Part shown: piece after piece, positions 1 to 7,815 of the stretch
How positions within the stretch are numbered: position 1 is the stretch's first letter
Layout of the letters: every line of letters starts with the position of its first letter
Source: Candidatus Rokuibacteriota bacterium
GTDB taxonomy: Bacteria > Methylomirabilota > Methylomirabilia > Rokubacteriales > CSP1-6
DNA length: 51,196 nt
Assembly: GCA_016184125.1 (NCBI GenBank)
Contig: JACPDG010000088.1
Span: 1 to 51,196, forward strand
Reading direction: 5' to 3'
The notes under the pieces: generated by a model
What the model saw: only the letters and a program-made list of their open reading frames with translations
Told to the model about the DNA's origin: nothing
The model's database searches: none
Made by a program: the position numbers and the translations under genes

Positions 1-710
1 GCGAATTCCTCCGCGCGGCGTCGCGCCGTCTCCTCGAGCTTCGAGCGCGGGACCAGCTCGTCCACGAGCCGCCACTCGAGCGCGCGCTTGCCCTTGATGC
101 CTTCCTCGAGCGTGCAGAACACGTCCGCGCGGTCGCGGCGGACCTTGCGCTTGTCCACGAGCCGCGTGAGGCCGCCGGTGCCGGGCAGCACGCCGAGCAG
201 CGGCACCTCGGGCAGCGCGACGGACGTGCTGCCGTCGTCGGCCATCACGATCCAGTCGGTCGCGAGCGCCAGCTCGTAGCCGCCGCCCGCGCACGGACCG
301 TTCACCGCCGTGACCCAGCACTGCTTCGACGAGGTACCCGCTTCCTCGATCGCGTGGCGCGTCTCGTTCGTGAACTTGCAGAAGTTCACCTTCCAGGCGT
401 GCGACGACCGGCCGAGCATCCGGATGTTCGCGCCGGCGCAGAAGATCCGCTCCTTGGCGGATGTGAGGACGACCGCGCGCACCTCGGGGTGCTCGAATCG
501 CAGGCGCTGGAGGAGGTCATGGAGCTCGATGTCGACGCCGAGGTCGTACGAGTTCAGCTTGAGCTCGTAGCCGGGCCTGATCCCGCCGTCCTCGCGCACG
601 TCGATGGCGACGCGCGCGATCGCGCCGTCGAGCTCGAGCCTCCAGTGCCTGTACCGGGACGGCTCCGTCCTGAAGTCCACGAGCGCGCGTGAGGTGCCGG
701 TGTCAGCCAT
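1..710 (-). CDS. boxC: 2,3-epoxybenzoyl-CoA dihydrolase (benzoyl-CoA-dihydrodiol lyase), N-terminal 236 residues
   Basis: Cytosolic crotonase-superfamily enzyme that hydrolytically opens and cleaves the ring of 2,3-epoxybenzoyl-CoA in the aerobic box pathway. The reading frame starts at the ATG at 710 and runs off the left edge, so only about 236 of the roughly 550 residues usual for BoxC are seen. I read BoxC-type blocks: GGIRPGYELKLNSYDLGVD near residues 30-50, then FEHPEVRAVVLTSAK, FCAGANIRMLG, SSHAWKVNFCKFTNETR, and the crotonase oxyanion stretch AGGGYELALATD, followed by LPEVPLLGVLPGTGGLTR. The match is to BoxC rather than to a generic enoyl-CoA hydratase because of the SSHAWKVNFCKFTNET block. 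It lies downstream of hcrCAB and an XRE-cupin regulator on the same strand, and its start is about 10 bases beyond a copy of the dispersed intergenic element. No good Shine-Dalgarno sequence is visible. Confidence 0.88.
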   Translation of the reverse strand, partial: MADTGTSRALVDFRTEPSRYRHWRLELDGAIARVAIDVREDGGIRPGYELKLNSYDLGVDIELHDLLQRLRFEHPEVRAVVLTSAKERIFCAGANIRMLGRSSHAWKVNFCKFTNETRHAIEEAGTSSKQCWVTAVNGPCAGGGYELALATDWIVMADDGSTSVALPEVPLLGVLPGTGGLTRLVDKRKVRRDRADVFCTLEEGIKGKRALEWRLVDELVPRSKLEETARRRAEEF

Positions 711-720
711 CGACTCACAT

Positions 721-796
721 CATGGGGGGACTATCGAAGCCCCCCAAGCCCCCCACGCTCGGAAGCGCCCCGGGAAACCCGGGGCGCTCCTCGATC
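721..796 (-). repeat. Two-hairpin intergenic element, copy 1 (head variant A)
   Basis: First of five dispersed copies (also near 1441, 9313, 27489 and 47660). Read on the plus strand it has a G6/C6 head around GGGGGGACTATCGAAG, two C6 tracts, the spacer ACGCTCGGA and an 11-bp stem (764-774 with 778-788, loop AAA). The strand given is that of the transcript: the GC stem comes first and the G-tract head last, just before the boxC start. Confidence 0.85.
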
Positions 797-832
797 AGCC
801 GATTCGTTCACAGCCTCTCACTCCGTCGGGTC

Positions 833-880
833 AGTTCGAGCTGCAATCGACCGCCGCGGCGGTCGATTGCAGCTCGAACT
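833..880. terminator. 48-bp perfect palindrome immediately after the XRE-cupin gene
   Basis: The two 24-base halves are exact reverse complements and meet at 856/857 with no loop. The symmetry breaks at 832/881 (C/C). It begins two bases beyond the stop codon of the regulator gene (882), inside the gap before boxC. No U tract follows, so a canonical intrinsic terminator is not shown. Cruciform, attenuator or operator roles are equally possible. Confidence 0.5.
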
Positions 881-881
881 C

Positions 882-1433
882 TCAGCCGAGGATCACCCAG
901 AGCGCACGGGCTTTCCGGCTGCCGAGGTTCTCCCATCCATGCGGCGTGCCCCCGTCCAGCAGCGCGCTGTCGCCCGCGTCGAGGACGTGGCGGTCGCCGT
1001 TCCCGTGCAGCGCGACCTTGCCCTCCAGCACGTAGAAGAGCTTCATCTGGCCCGGCTTGATCACGACCTTGTCCGTCGCGGCGCCGCGCGACCGGGGCCC
1101 GAGGGTCGACACGACCGCGCGAATCTTACCCTGGAAGAGCCCGGCGCCGAGCACGCTCCATCGCTCGGACGAGCCGTCGAACGAGACCACGGGATAGTCC
1201 TTGGCGCGCGTGACGTGGATCCGGCCCGCGGGCTGCGCGTCGAACAGGCTCCCGATCGGCACGCCGAACGCCGCCGCGATCTTGCCGAGCGTGTGCAGCG
1301 ACGGCGTGAGCCGGCCGGACTCGATCTGCGAGACCATGCTCGGGGCGAGCCCCGCCTTCTCGGCGAGCTGCCGCTGCTGGAGCCCGCGCTCCATGCGGAT
1401 CGCCTTGATGCGCTCGCCGAGCGAGCTGCTCAT
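882..1433 (-). CDS. XRE-family HTH regulator with C-terminal cupin domain
   Basis: A 183-residue transcription factor. Residues about 5-60 form an XRE/Cro helix-turn-helix (LGERIKAIRMERGLQQRQLA, then MVSQIESGRLTPSLHTLGKI). Residues about 110-180 form a cupin sensor fold (KPGQMKLFYVLEGKVALHG, then LDAGDSALLDGGTPHGWEN), the usual arrangement for regulators that sense a small acid or its CoA ester. The start chosen is the ATG at 1433; an open frame continues upstream, but only through the intergenic repeat. It sits between hcrB and boxC in the same direction, which makes it a candidate regulator of that pathway. It is not BoxR, which carries a shikimate-kinase-like domain instead of a cupin. Pathway control is inference. 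Confidence 0.85.
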   Translation of the reverse strand: MSSSLGERIKAIRMERGLQQRQLAEKAGLAPSMVSQIESGRLTPSLHTLGKIAAAFGVPIGSLFDAQPAGRIHVTRAKDYPVVSFDGSSERWSVLGAGLFQGKIRAVVSTLGPRSRGAATDKVVIKPGQMKLFYVLEGKVALHGNGDRHVLDAGDSALLDGGTPHGWENLGSRKARALWVILG

Positions 1434-1440
1434 CGCACGT

Positions 1441-1516
1441 CGTGGGGAGCCCCGACATGGCCCCCCACGCCCCCCAACGCTCGGACGCGCCCCGGCACAG
1501 CCGTGGCGCGCCTCGG
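1441..1516 (-). repeat. Two-hairpin intergenic element, copy 2 (head variant B)
   Basis: Fills most of the gap between the hcrB stop and the XRE-cupin start. It has the variant-B head GGGGAGCCCCGACATGGC, two C tracts, the ACGCTCGGA spacer and a degenerate GC stem (GCGCCCCGG versus the diverged CCGTGGCGCGC). Orientation relative to the following gene matches the other copies. Confidence 0.8.
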
Positions 1517-1533
1517 GATTGGCACAGGATGTC

Positions 1534-2550
1534 TCATCCGATCTCGGCCGTCGATGCGCCGGACTCGGGCAGCCCGGCGATCTTCCGGAGCGCTCGCGCC
1601 ACGAAGACGCGCGTGACCTTCTTCCGGTACGGGTGCGTGAAGTCGGTGTTGTCGAGGGGCTTCGAGGGACCGGCCGCGAGGTCCGCGACACGTGTGATGA
1701 CCTCGGGCGTCACGCGCTCGCCCACCAGCGCTGCCGCCGCACGGTCCGCTTCTCGTGGCGTCGACGCCACGGCCCCCAGGACGATCCGCGCCTCGCGCAC
1801 GACGTCGCCGTCCATGCGGGCGGCGACCGCGACGCCGAGCACCGGAAAGTCGAACGAGCCACGACGGCGCAGCTTGAGGTACGCGGACCGCCACCCGTCG
1901 GCTGGCGGCAGGAGGATGTCGGTGAGGATCTCGTCAGGCTGCTTCGCGAGGTAGTCGATGCCGTCGTCGCGATACAGCGTCGAGAAGCGGATCGTGCGCT
2001 CACCCGCTGGCCCCACGAGCCGCACGCGAGCCCCGAGGCTCCAGAGCGCCGGCGCGGTGTCCGAGGACGACACGGCCCAGCAGCGCGGGCTGCCGGGCGC
2101 CACGAGGCAGGTGTCGCCGTCCTTCTTCATGCAGAAGCCGATCGCCTTCCGCCACGAGTAGGTCTGGTTGTAGTAGTTGCAGCGCGTGTCGACGCACACG
2201 TTGCCGCCGATCGTGCCCATCCGGCGCAGCTGCGGCGAGCTCACGAGGCCGGCCGCGGTCGCAACGCCGGCGTAGTGGTCGAGCAGCGTGGGGTGGTCCG
2301 CGAGATCCGAGAGGACCGTCATCGCGCCGATCGTCACGCCGGTGCGCGCGTCCCCGCGCACGCCGCGAAGCTCACGGATCCCGCGCAGCCCGATGAGCGC
2401 CTTCGGCTCGAATTGCCGGCGCTTCATGTTCGGGTAGAGATCGGTGCCGCCCGCGACCAGCATCGCGTCGGCGCCGCGGTCCGCGACGTACTTCACCGCG
2501 TCCGCGACGGTGCGGGCCGGAAGGTACTCGAACGGTGGAAGCCTGAGCAT
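1534..2550 (-). CDS. hcrB: 4-hydroxybenzoyl-CoA reductase, beta (FAD, extra 4Fe-4S) subunit
   Basis: A 338-residue FAD-binding subunit of a xanthine-dehydrogenase-family enzyme. The FAD-binding stretch VAGGTDLYPNMKR is near residues 32-44, and TIGGNVCVDTRC follows. What separates it from ordinary CoxM-type subunits is four cysteines at 124, 140, 148 and 157. Their spacing (16, 8, 9) equals that of the four ligands of the additional [4Fe-4S] cluster reported in the HcrB crystal structure (122, 138, 146, 155). That cluster is known only from 4-hydroxybenzoyl-CoA reductases, where it lets low-potential ferredoxin drive dehydroxylation of 4-hydroxybenzoyl-CoA to benzoyl-CoA. The gene starts two bases after the hcrA stop, so the three subunits form one operon in the order C-A-B. 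Confidence 0.9.
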   Translation of the reverse strand: MLRLPPFEYLPARTVADAVKYVADRGADAMLVAGGTDLYPNMKRRQFEPKALIGLRGIRELRGVRGDARTGVTIGAMTVLSDLADHPTLLDHYAGVATAAGLVSSPQLRRMGTIGGNVCVDTRCNYYNQTYSWRKAIGFCMKKDGDTCLVAPGSPRCWAVSSSDTAPALWSLGARVRLVGPAGERTIRFSTLYRDDGIDYLAKQPDEILTDILLPPADGWRSAYLKLRRRGSFDFPVLGVAVAARMDGDVVREARIVLGAVASTPREADRAAAALVGERVTPEVITRVADLAAGPSKPLDNTDFTHPYRKKVTRVFVARALRKIAGLPESGASTAEIG

Positions 2551-2552
2551 CG

Positions 2553-4994
2553 TCAAGCCCTCGGCGTCGGATCGGCGAACGGACGCAGCACCACCGCCTC
2601 GGCCGGCTGGCCGAACGCGCTCTCCACCACGAGCGGCTCCTTCCACTGCATCACGGGCAACCTGTCGGGGCCGATGCGCGCCGGCTTGCTCTGCCGCTTG
2701 AGCTCGAGCCCGCGCAGCACCTTGTCGGGCGTGATCGGGACCTCGTCGATCCGCACGCCCACGGCGTGATAGACCGCGTTCGCGATCGCCGGAATGACGG
2801 GCAGCAGCGGCCCCTGCCCGGCCTCCTTGGCCCCGAACGGGCCCTCGGGGTCGTCGGTCTCGACGAGGTACGTGCGGATGTCCGGGATCTCGAGCGTCGT
2901 CGGGCTCTTGTAGTCGAGCATCGACGGCGTCTTGTGCAGCCCCTTGCGGAACACCTGCTCCTCCATCAGCGCCTCGCCGATGCCCATGTACACCGAGCCC
3001 TCGACCTGGCCTTCCACGAGGAGCGGGTTGAGCGCGCGGCCGACGTCGTGGCCGATCCAGATGTCGTCCAGATGGATCTCGCCGGTCTCCTCGTCGACCG
3101 TCAGCTCGACCACCGCGGCCGAGTACGAGTAGCACGGCGACGGGCCGACGCCGCCGCCCTTGTACTTGCCCGCTCGCTTCGGCGGCGCGTACGAGCCGGC
3201 GAACGCGAGCACGCCGTGCATCGCCTCGCCGAGCTCGACCGCCTGCGCGAACGGCACGGCCTTGTCCCAGTCGTCCGGCACGCCGACCTTGCGATCGCGC
3301 GCGGCGAGCGCGCCCGGCGGCACCTCGAGCTTCTTCGCGACGGCCTCGAAGATCGCGGTGCGCAGCCGGTTCGCGGCCTGGATCGCCGCCATGCCGCACA
3401 TGAGGGTGACGCGCGACGAGTACGAGCCGAGGTCCACCGGCGTCAGATCCGTGTCGGACGCGTGAACGCGGATGTCCTTGGGATCGATCCCCAGCCCCTC
3501 GGCCACGAGGTAGGCGAGGATCGAGTCCGAGCCCTGCCCGATGTCCGTCGCGCCGCAGAGCACCGACACGCCGCCCGACCGGTCCGCACGGACGACCACC
3601 CCGGAGTGCGGCATGCTGTTCCAGTAGATCGCGGTGCCGGCACCCGTCATGTACGCCGAGGCCGCAATCCCGATGCCCTTCTTTCTCGCGCCGGCCGACC
3701 GCGCGCCGAAGCGCTCGCGCTTGTCGCGCCACCCCGACGACTCCACGACCTTGTCGATGCATTCCACGAGCCCGGTCGTCGTCACGGTCAGATGATTCGC
3801 CGTCTTCGTGAAGGGCTCGACCGCGATGCGCCGGCGCATGTCCGCCGGGTCGAGGCCGAGCTGCTCAGCCGCCTTGTCGAGCTGACATTCCAGGGCGAAG
3901 CGCGGCTGCGGCGTGCCGTGGCCACGCTTCGGACCGCACGGCGGCTTGTTCGTGAAGATCCTGGCGCCCTCGAACTTGTAGACCGGCATCTTGTACGTGA
4001 CCGGATTGATGACGCCCGTGTAGAAGGTGGACGCGACGCCGTAGGAGCCGTACGCGCCGCCGTCGAGCCACGTGCGGATGTGCGAGCCGGTGATGTCGCC
4101 ATCCCTGGTGAAGCCGGTCTTGAGCCACATGAGCACCGGGTGACGGCCGCGGTGGACGTAGAAGACCTCCTCGCGGGTCAGCGCGATCTTCACCGGCCGG
4201 CCGGTGATCTGCGACAGCCTGCACGCGGCGATCTCGTGCGCGAACGGGTCCAGCTTGCCGCCGAAGCCGCCGCCGACGGGCGTGGCGATCACGCGGAGGT
4301 GCGCGCCCGGCACGTCGAGGATCTTCGTGAGGAGGCGATGCACGTAGTGCGGCGTCTGGGTGGACGACCACAGCGTCAGCTTGCCGTCGGGGCCCCACGC
4401 CGCGACCGCGGCGTGCTGCTCCATCGGCAGGTGCGTGTTGCCCTCGAAGTAGAAGACGTCCTCGCGCACCAGGTCGGCCTTCGCGAACGCCGCGTCCACG
4501 TCGCCGAACTGGAGCGCCACGAGCTTGTGGATGTTCGGCCCGTCGCCGTACTCGTGGATGCGGACCTCGGGGTGCGCGAGCGAGTCGTGGATCGACATCA
4601 GCGGCGGCAGCGTCTCGTACTCCACGTCGATGAGCTCCGACGCGCGCTCCGCCGTCTCCTCGTCGACCGCCGCGACGGCCGCGACCGGATCGCCCACGAG
4701 CCGGACCTTCTCCCGGCAGAGCGCCTCCTCGTCCTGCGACACGGGCAGGATCCCGAACTTCACAGGTGGCAGGTCCGCACCGGTGATGACGGCGTAGACC
4801 CCCGGCAGGGCGCGCGCACGCGTGGTGTCGATGCGCCGGATCCAGGCGTGCGAGTGCGGGCTCCTGAGGAGCCTGCCGAACGCCATGCGCGGCAGCACGA
4901 GGTCATCCGCGTACCGCGTCTGGCCGGTCACCTTGCTCCACGCGTCGATCTTCGGCAGCGGCTGACCGACGACCGCGAAGCGTTCCTTGTTCAC
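2553..4994 (-). CDS. hcrA: 4-hydroxybenzoyl-CoA reductase, alpha (molybdopterin) subunit
   Basis: An 813-residue molybdenum-cofactor catalytic subunit of the xanthine oxidase family. The start is taken as GTG 4994, which overlaps the hcrC stop in a GTGA junction. The protein opens MNKERFAVVGQPLPKIDAWSKVTG, the usual N-terminus of this family. Cofactor motifs are GGGFGGK near residues 240-246, PPCGPKRGHGTPQPRFALE, GQGSDS, and the conserved catalytic Glu724 in GAKEAGQGP. Together with hcrB (4Fe-4S insertion) and hcrC it would reductively remove the para-hydroxyl of 4-hydroxybenzoyl-CoA, giving benzoyl-CoA. The assignment to this substrate rests mainly on the beta subunit; the alpha subunit alone could belong to another aromatic-CoA or CO-dehydrogenase-like member. 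Confidence 0.85.
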   Translation of the reverse strand: MNKERFAVVGQPLPKIDAWSKVTGQTRYADDLVLPRMAFGRLLRSPHSHAWIRRIDTTRARALPGVYAVITGADLPPVKFGILPVSQDEEALCREKVRLVGDPVAAVAAVDEETAERASELIDVEYETLPPLMSIHDSLAHPEVRIHEYGDGPNIHKLVALQFGDVDAAFAKADLVREDVFYFEGNTHLPMEQHAAVAAWGPDGKLTLWSSTQTPHYVHRLLTKILDVPGAHLRVIATPVGGGFGGKLDPFAHEIAACRLSQITGRPVKIALTREEVFYVHRGRHPVLMWLKTGFTRDGDITGSHIRTWLDGGAYGSYGVASTFYTGVINPVTYKMPVYKFEGARIFTNKPPCGPKRGHGTPQPRFALECQLDKAAEQLGLDPADMRRRIAVEPFTKTANHLTVTTTGLVECIDKVVESSGWRDKRERFGARSAGARKKGIGIAASAYMTGAGTAIYWNSMPHSGVVVRADRSGGVSVLCGATDIGQGSDSILAYLVAEGLGIDPKDIRVHASDTDLTPVDLGSYSSRVTLMCGMAAIQAANRLRTAIFEAVAKKLEVPPGALAARDRKVGVPDDWDKAVPFAQAVELGEAMHGVLAFAGSYAPPKRAGKYKGGGVGPSPCYSYSAAVVELTVDEETGEIHLDDIWIGHDVGRALNPLLVEGQVEGSVYMGIGEALMEEQVFRKGLHKTPSMLDYKSPTTLEIPDIRTYLVETDDPEGPFGAKEAGQGPLLPVIPAIANAVYHAVGVRIDEVPITPDKVLRGLELKRQSKPARIGPDRLPVMQWKEPLVVESAFGQPAEAVVLRPFADPTPRA

Positions 4995-5485
4995 GACCGG
5001 CCTCCAGCCGCGCCCGCCGCGCTCGTCCGGAGCGCGGCGAGCTCCACGGCGTCCAGGATCTTCGTGTAGCCGGTGCAGCGGCAGAGGTTGCCGGCCAGCG
5101 CCTCGCGGATCTGCTCGCGCGTCGGGACCGGGGTCTCCGCGAGCAGCGCCTGCGCGGTGAGCAGCACGCCGGGCGTGCAGTAGCCGCACTGCGCGGCGCC
5201 GAGCTCGGCGAAGGCCTGCTGCAGCGGATGCAGCTCGCCGCCGCGCGCCATGCCCTCGACGGTCACGATCTCCGTGCCCTCGAGCTCGGCGGGGAGCGCC
5301 AGACACGACAGCACGGGCACGCCGTCGACGAGCACCGTGCACGTGCCGCACTCGCCGAGCTCGCAGCCGTGCTTGGTGCCGGTGAGGTCGAGGTCTTCCC
5401 GCAGGACCTCGAGCAGGGTCTTGTGGACCGGCACCAGGACGTCGTGCGTCTCGCCGTTGACGCAGAGACTGAGTCGCGTCTTCAT
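4991..5485 (-). CDS. hcrC: 4-hydroxybenzoyl-CoA reductase, gamma (2x [2Fe-2S]) subunit
   Basis: A 164-residue iron-sulfur subunit. The N-terminal plant-ferredoxin-type [2Fe-2S] site is CELGECGTC with a further Cys in LVDGVPVLSC. The C-terminal all-helical [2Fe-2S] site is GYCTPG plus NLCRCTGY. This is the standard small subunit of xanthine dehydrogenase-family enzymes. It is the first gene of the hcrC-hcrA-hcrB operon, and its stop overlaps the GTG of hcrA by four bases. A good sigma-70-like promoter lies about 95-125 bases upstream. Specificity is assigned from hcrB, since this subunit type is shared by many hydroxylases. Confidence 0.86.
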   Translation of the reverse strand: MKTRLSLCVNGETHDVLVPVHKTLLEVLREDLDLTGTKHGCELGECGTCTVLVDGVPVLSCLALPAELEGTEIVTVEGMARGGELHPLQQAFAELGAAQCGYCTPGVLLTAQALLAETPVPTREQIREALAGNLCRCTGYTKILDAVELAALRTSAAGAAGGRS

Positions 5486-5578
5486 GGACCCTCTCGCTGA
5501 TCGGATGTCGCGCCGGGCGGCCGGGCCGACGGCCTCGTCCGGGGATGAGCCGATTCATCCACGCTGAATGTCGCTTAA

Positions 5579-5608
5579 ACCATACTGAACCGCTGGAACA
5601 CCTGTCAA
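5579..5608 (-). promoter_or_regulatory. Sigma-70-type promoter for hcrCAB
   Basis: On the minus strand a perfect TTGACA (-35, 5608-5603) is separated by 18 bases from TATGGT (-10, 5584-5579). It is directly upstream of hcrC with a leader of roughly 85 bases. The sequence around the -10 is notably AT-rich for this window and contains GGTTCAGTATGG, followed downstream by CATTCAGC, possible regulator half-sites. Confidence 0.55.
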
Positions 5609-5629
5609 GCCGCCGCCGGTCGGGTGCCT

Positions 5630-5770
5630 CAATCCCGGGAGCTCTCCGGTCGGGTTGATGCGGGCGGCCTGGAACTGCTCGGGGGTCGCCCGCGAGGGCG
5701 CGTCGATGAACTCGATCCTCGGCACCCCGAACGCGCGATGCGTGTGGCAGTCCGGGTCGCTCAGGACGGA
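5630..5770 (-). pseudogene. Fragment resembling a redoxin / thioredoxin-like protein
   Basis: The minus-strand frame reads SDPDCHTHRAFGVPRIEF and then QFQAARINPTGELPG. This resembles the middle of AhpC/TSA-type redoxin proteins, which carry a DPD...THRAFGVP block and an INPTGELP block. There is no plausible start or end and no CxxC. The sequence on either side does not continue the family, so it is called a remnant. The family assignment is from memory and is uncertain. Confidence 0.3.
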
Positions 5771-5940
5771 AGCGCCCGGCCCAGCCCTCGCCATTGTCGT
5801 CGCCGCCGGACTCGTGCCCGTCGAGCTCGCCATGCGCTGGGAGCACCTGGCGCGCCCGGCCCATGAGCCCCTCGCGTGGCGGTCGCTCCTTGCCGACCAC
5901 GCTGGGCGTCCCCTATGCTGACGCATGGAGGACCGGCACG

Positions 5941-6192
5941 ATGAAGACCGTGACGATCGAGCTGCCGGCGGACGTGCTCCTGGCGACCGGCCAGTCCAAA
6001 GAGGAGTTCATCCGCGAAGCCAAGTTCCTGCTTGCGGTGAAGCTCTTCGAGTTGGGGCGGCTCTCATCCGGAAAGGCGGCGCAGCTCTGCGAAACCGGCC
6101 GCTTGGAGTTCTTGCTTGCGGTTGGGCTACAGGGCATTCCGGTGGCGGACCTCGATGACGACGAGATGGCCGCGGAATTCTCCGATGCCTGA
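5941..6192 (+). CDS. UPF0175 family antitoxin-like protein
   Basis: An 83-residue small protein opening [17 protein letters not shown], with the features [20 protein letters not shown] and [17 protein letters not shown] that mark UPF0175. Members are usually encoded directly upstream of, and overlapping, a DUF3368 PIN-like protein and are considered antitoxins of that pair. A GGAGG motif precedes the ATG by about 9 bases. The stop overlaps the ATG of the next frame (6185), as expected for the pair, but that partner is destroyed here. The antitoxin itself looks full length. Confidence 0.75.
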   Translation: MKTVTIELPADVLLATGQSKEEFIREAKFLLAVKLFELGRLSSGKAAQLCETGRLEFLLAVGLQGIPVADLDDDEMAAEFSDA

Positions 6193-6380
6193 AGCGGGCC
6201 CCGTCGTCGCGAACAGTGGGCCCCTCATCGCTCTTGCTGTCATCGGACACCTCGAGATCCTTGGAAAGCTGTATATCAGCGCCCACGGCCAGGGCCACGA
6301 GACCACGTTCGCCCAGGTCGTGGCCGATGCGCTCGGGGTCACCCCCGAGGACGTCACCGTCGTCCACGGCGACACGCTGT
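6185..6380 (+). pseudogene. Broken DUF3368/PIN-like toxin fused to a molybdenum-hydroxylase (CoxL-like) fragment
   Basis: The frame begins correctly for a DUF3368 toxin ([20 protein letters not shown], then [10 protein letters not shown]), overlapping the antitoxin stop. After about 30 residues it switches in frame to [19 protein letters not shown] and [12 protein letters not shown], the cofactor-binding stretch of a CoxL/xanthine dehydrogenase large subunit. This fragment is not copied from the local hcrA, which reads GQGSDSILAYLVAEGLGI at that place. Beyond about 6380 the frame stays open to 6580 but shows no family resemblance. Almost all PIN catalytic residues are missing, so the toxin is presumed dead. 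Confidence 0.6.
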
Positions 6381-6444
6381 CAACGTTCACAACGCTGACT
6401 TTATCGACGTCCGGGACGTTGAGGCGTCGATCAGGGAGGCGCCA

Positions 6445-7740
6445 TCACCGGAAACCGCGGAATGCGGGACGGGCAGCCGATGCGCCATGGCGCTCGCGGA
6501 GCCGGAACGAGACGACCACCGAGACCGCCGCGGCGACGAGGCACGCGGCGAACGCGGCCTGGAACGCGGCCATCGGGTAGACGCGTACGCCCGCGGCCAT
6601 CTCGCCCGTCCAGTAGAGGTCCATGATCGCAGAGCCGACCACCTGGAAGACGGCCGCCGAGAGGAACCCTCCGGCGTTGACGAACGCCGTCGCGATGCCG
6701 GCGGTGTGAGGCCGGGCGTTGTCGCGGGCGACGGATAGCGTCAGCAGCAAACTGGATGCCGCGAACCCCATGGCGAAGGTGATGACGCCCATCAACGCCG
6801 GGCCCCAGCTCCCGCGCGGCGGCACGAGCACCACGATCCACAGCAGCGCGAACGCCAGGCTGCCGAGCAGGAGCGGGATGCGCCGGCTCATGAACACGCG
6901 GTCGGACACGAGACCGAGGAGCGGCGCGCCGAGCGCGAACCCCACGACGCTCACGGAGACGTACGTGGAGGCGGCAGCGCGCGACAGCCCGTAGACGTGG
7001 CCGAGGTAGGGCACGGCCCAGACCGCGAAGAACAGGAAAAGACCGCTGTCGAGGCCCGCCTTGATGACGAGCGCCTTCCAGATCTCCGCGTTGCCGGCGA
7101 TGGCCCGCACGTCGGCCAGGGTGAGGCGACTCTCGGCCGGTGTCGCGTGACGGTCGCCGGCGGGGCGATCGCGGACGAGGATCCACGCGACCGCGGTGAC
7201 GACGACCGTGAGCGCGGCGATGCCCGTGAACGCGCCCCGCCACCCGACGGAATCCGCCGCGGCGGCGAGCGGGGCGCCGGCGAGGAAGTTCCCGACGCTG
7301 CCCGAGCCGTTGATCAGGCCGAGCAGCGTCGCGAACCGGGCCGGATCGAACCAGGAGGCCAGCAGGCGCAGCGAGTTCACGAAGATCGGCGCCGCGCCGA
7401 GCCCCACGAGCACCCGACCGACGTATGCCGTGCCGAGATCCGACGCCGAGGCGGACACGGCCGCGCCGACCGCCAGGCAGACGCCGCTTGCGACCAGCGT
7501 GCGGCGAGGGCCGAGCGTGTCGGCCAGGATTCCCGCGGGCACCTGCATCGCGCCGTAGAGATAGAAGTAGAGCGACGCGAGCACGCCGAGATGGACGGCC
7601 GTCGCGCCGAACTCGGCCATGAGCGAGCCGGCGAGCGTGCCGACGGCGAAGCGATGGATCGATGCCAGCAGCAGCAGGCCGGCGGACGCGCCGATGCCGG
7701 CCCACGCGCGCCACGACGTGCCGAGCGGACGCGGGGTCAC
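6445..7740 (-). CDS. Major facilitator superfamily transporter
   Basis: A 431-residue integral membrane protein with about 12 hydrophobic segments. An MFS loop 2-3 motif variant is present ([17 protein letters not shown]), and its second-half counterpart is [19 protein letters not shown]. The arrangement resembles anion/organic acid symporters and nitrate/nitrite-type MFS members, but no substrate can be named. Two in-frame GTG codons could start it (7770 and 7740), and both read GTGACCCCG; 7740 is preferred because it leaves more room for the divergent ubiD-family promoter. It is transcribed away from the UbiD-TRAP operon, so a role in carboxylate uptake is possible but unproven. Confidence 0.82.
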   Translation of the reverse strand: MTPRPLGTSWRAWAGIGASAGLLLLASIHRFAVGTLAGSLMAEFGATAVHLGVLASLYFYLYGAMQVPAGILADTLGPRRTLVASGVCLAVGAAVSASASDLGTAYVGRVLVGLGAAPIFVNSLRLLASWFDPARFATLLGLINGSGSVGNFLAGAPLAAAADSVGWRGAFTGIAALTVVVTAVAWILVRDRPAGDRHATPAESRLTLADVRAIAGNAEIWKALVIKAGLDSGLFLFFAVWAVPYLGHVYGLSRAAASTYVSVSVVGFALGAPLLGLVSDRVFMSRRIPLLLGSLAFALLWIVVLVPPRGSWGPALMGVITFAMGFAASSLLLTLSVARDNARPHTAGIATAFVNAGGFLSAAVFQVVGSAIMDLYWTGEMAAGVRVYPMAAFQAAFAACLVAAAVSVVVSFRLRERHGASAARPAFRGFR

Positions 7741-7815
7741 CGCGCGAGGATAGCCTAGCGCCGGGGTCACGCGCGTGTGCTATAAAGCCTCACTTCGCGC
7801 TTCCGGAGGATGTGC

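Noticed and set aside
1201..5069. Long plus-strand open frames (up to 767 codons) opposite hcrA, hcrB and the regulator
   Set aside because: They are Arg/Ala/His-rich antisense shadows caused by high G+C at codon position 3 of the real minus-strand genes.
7741..7815. TATAAA at 7781 as a -10 element for the UbiD operon
   Set aside because: No acceptable -35 at 16-18 bases upstream; left out as a separate feature.
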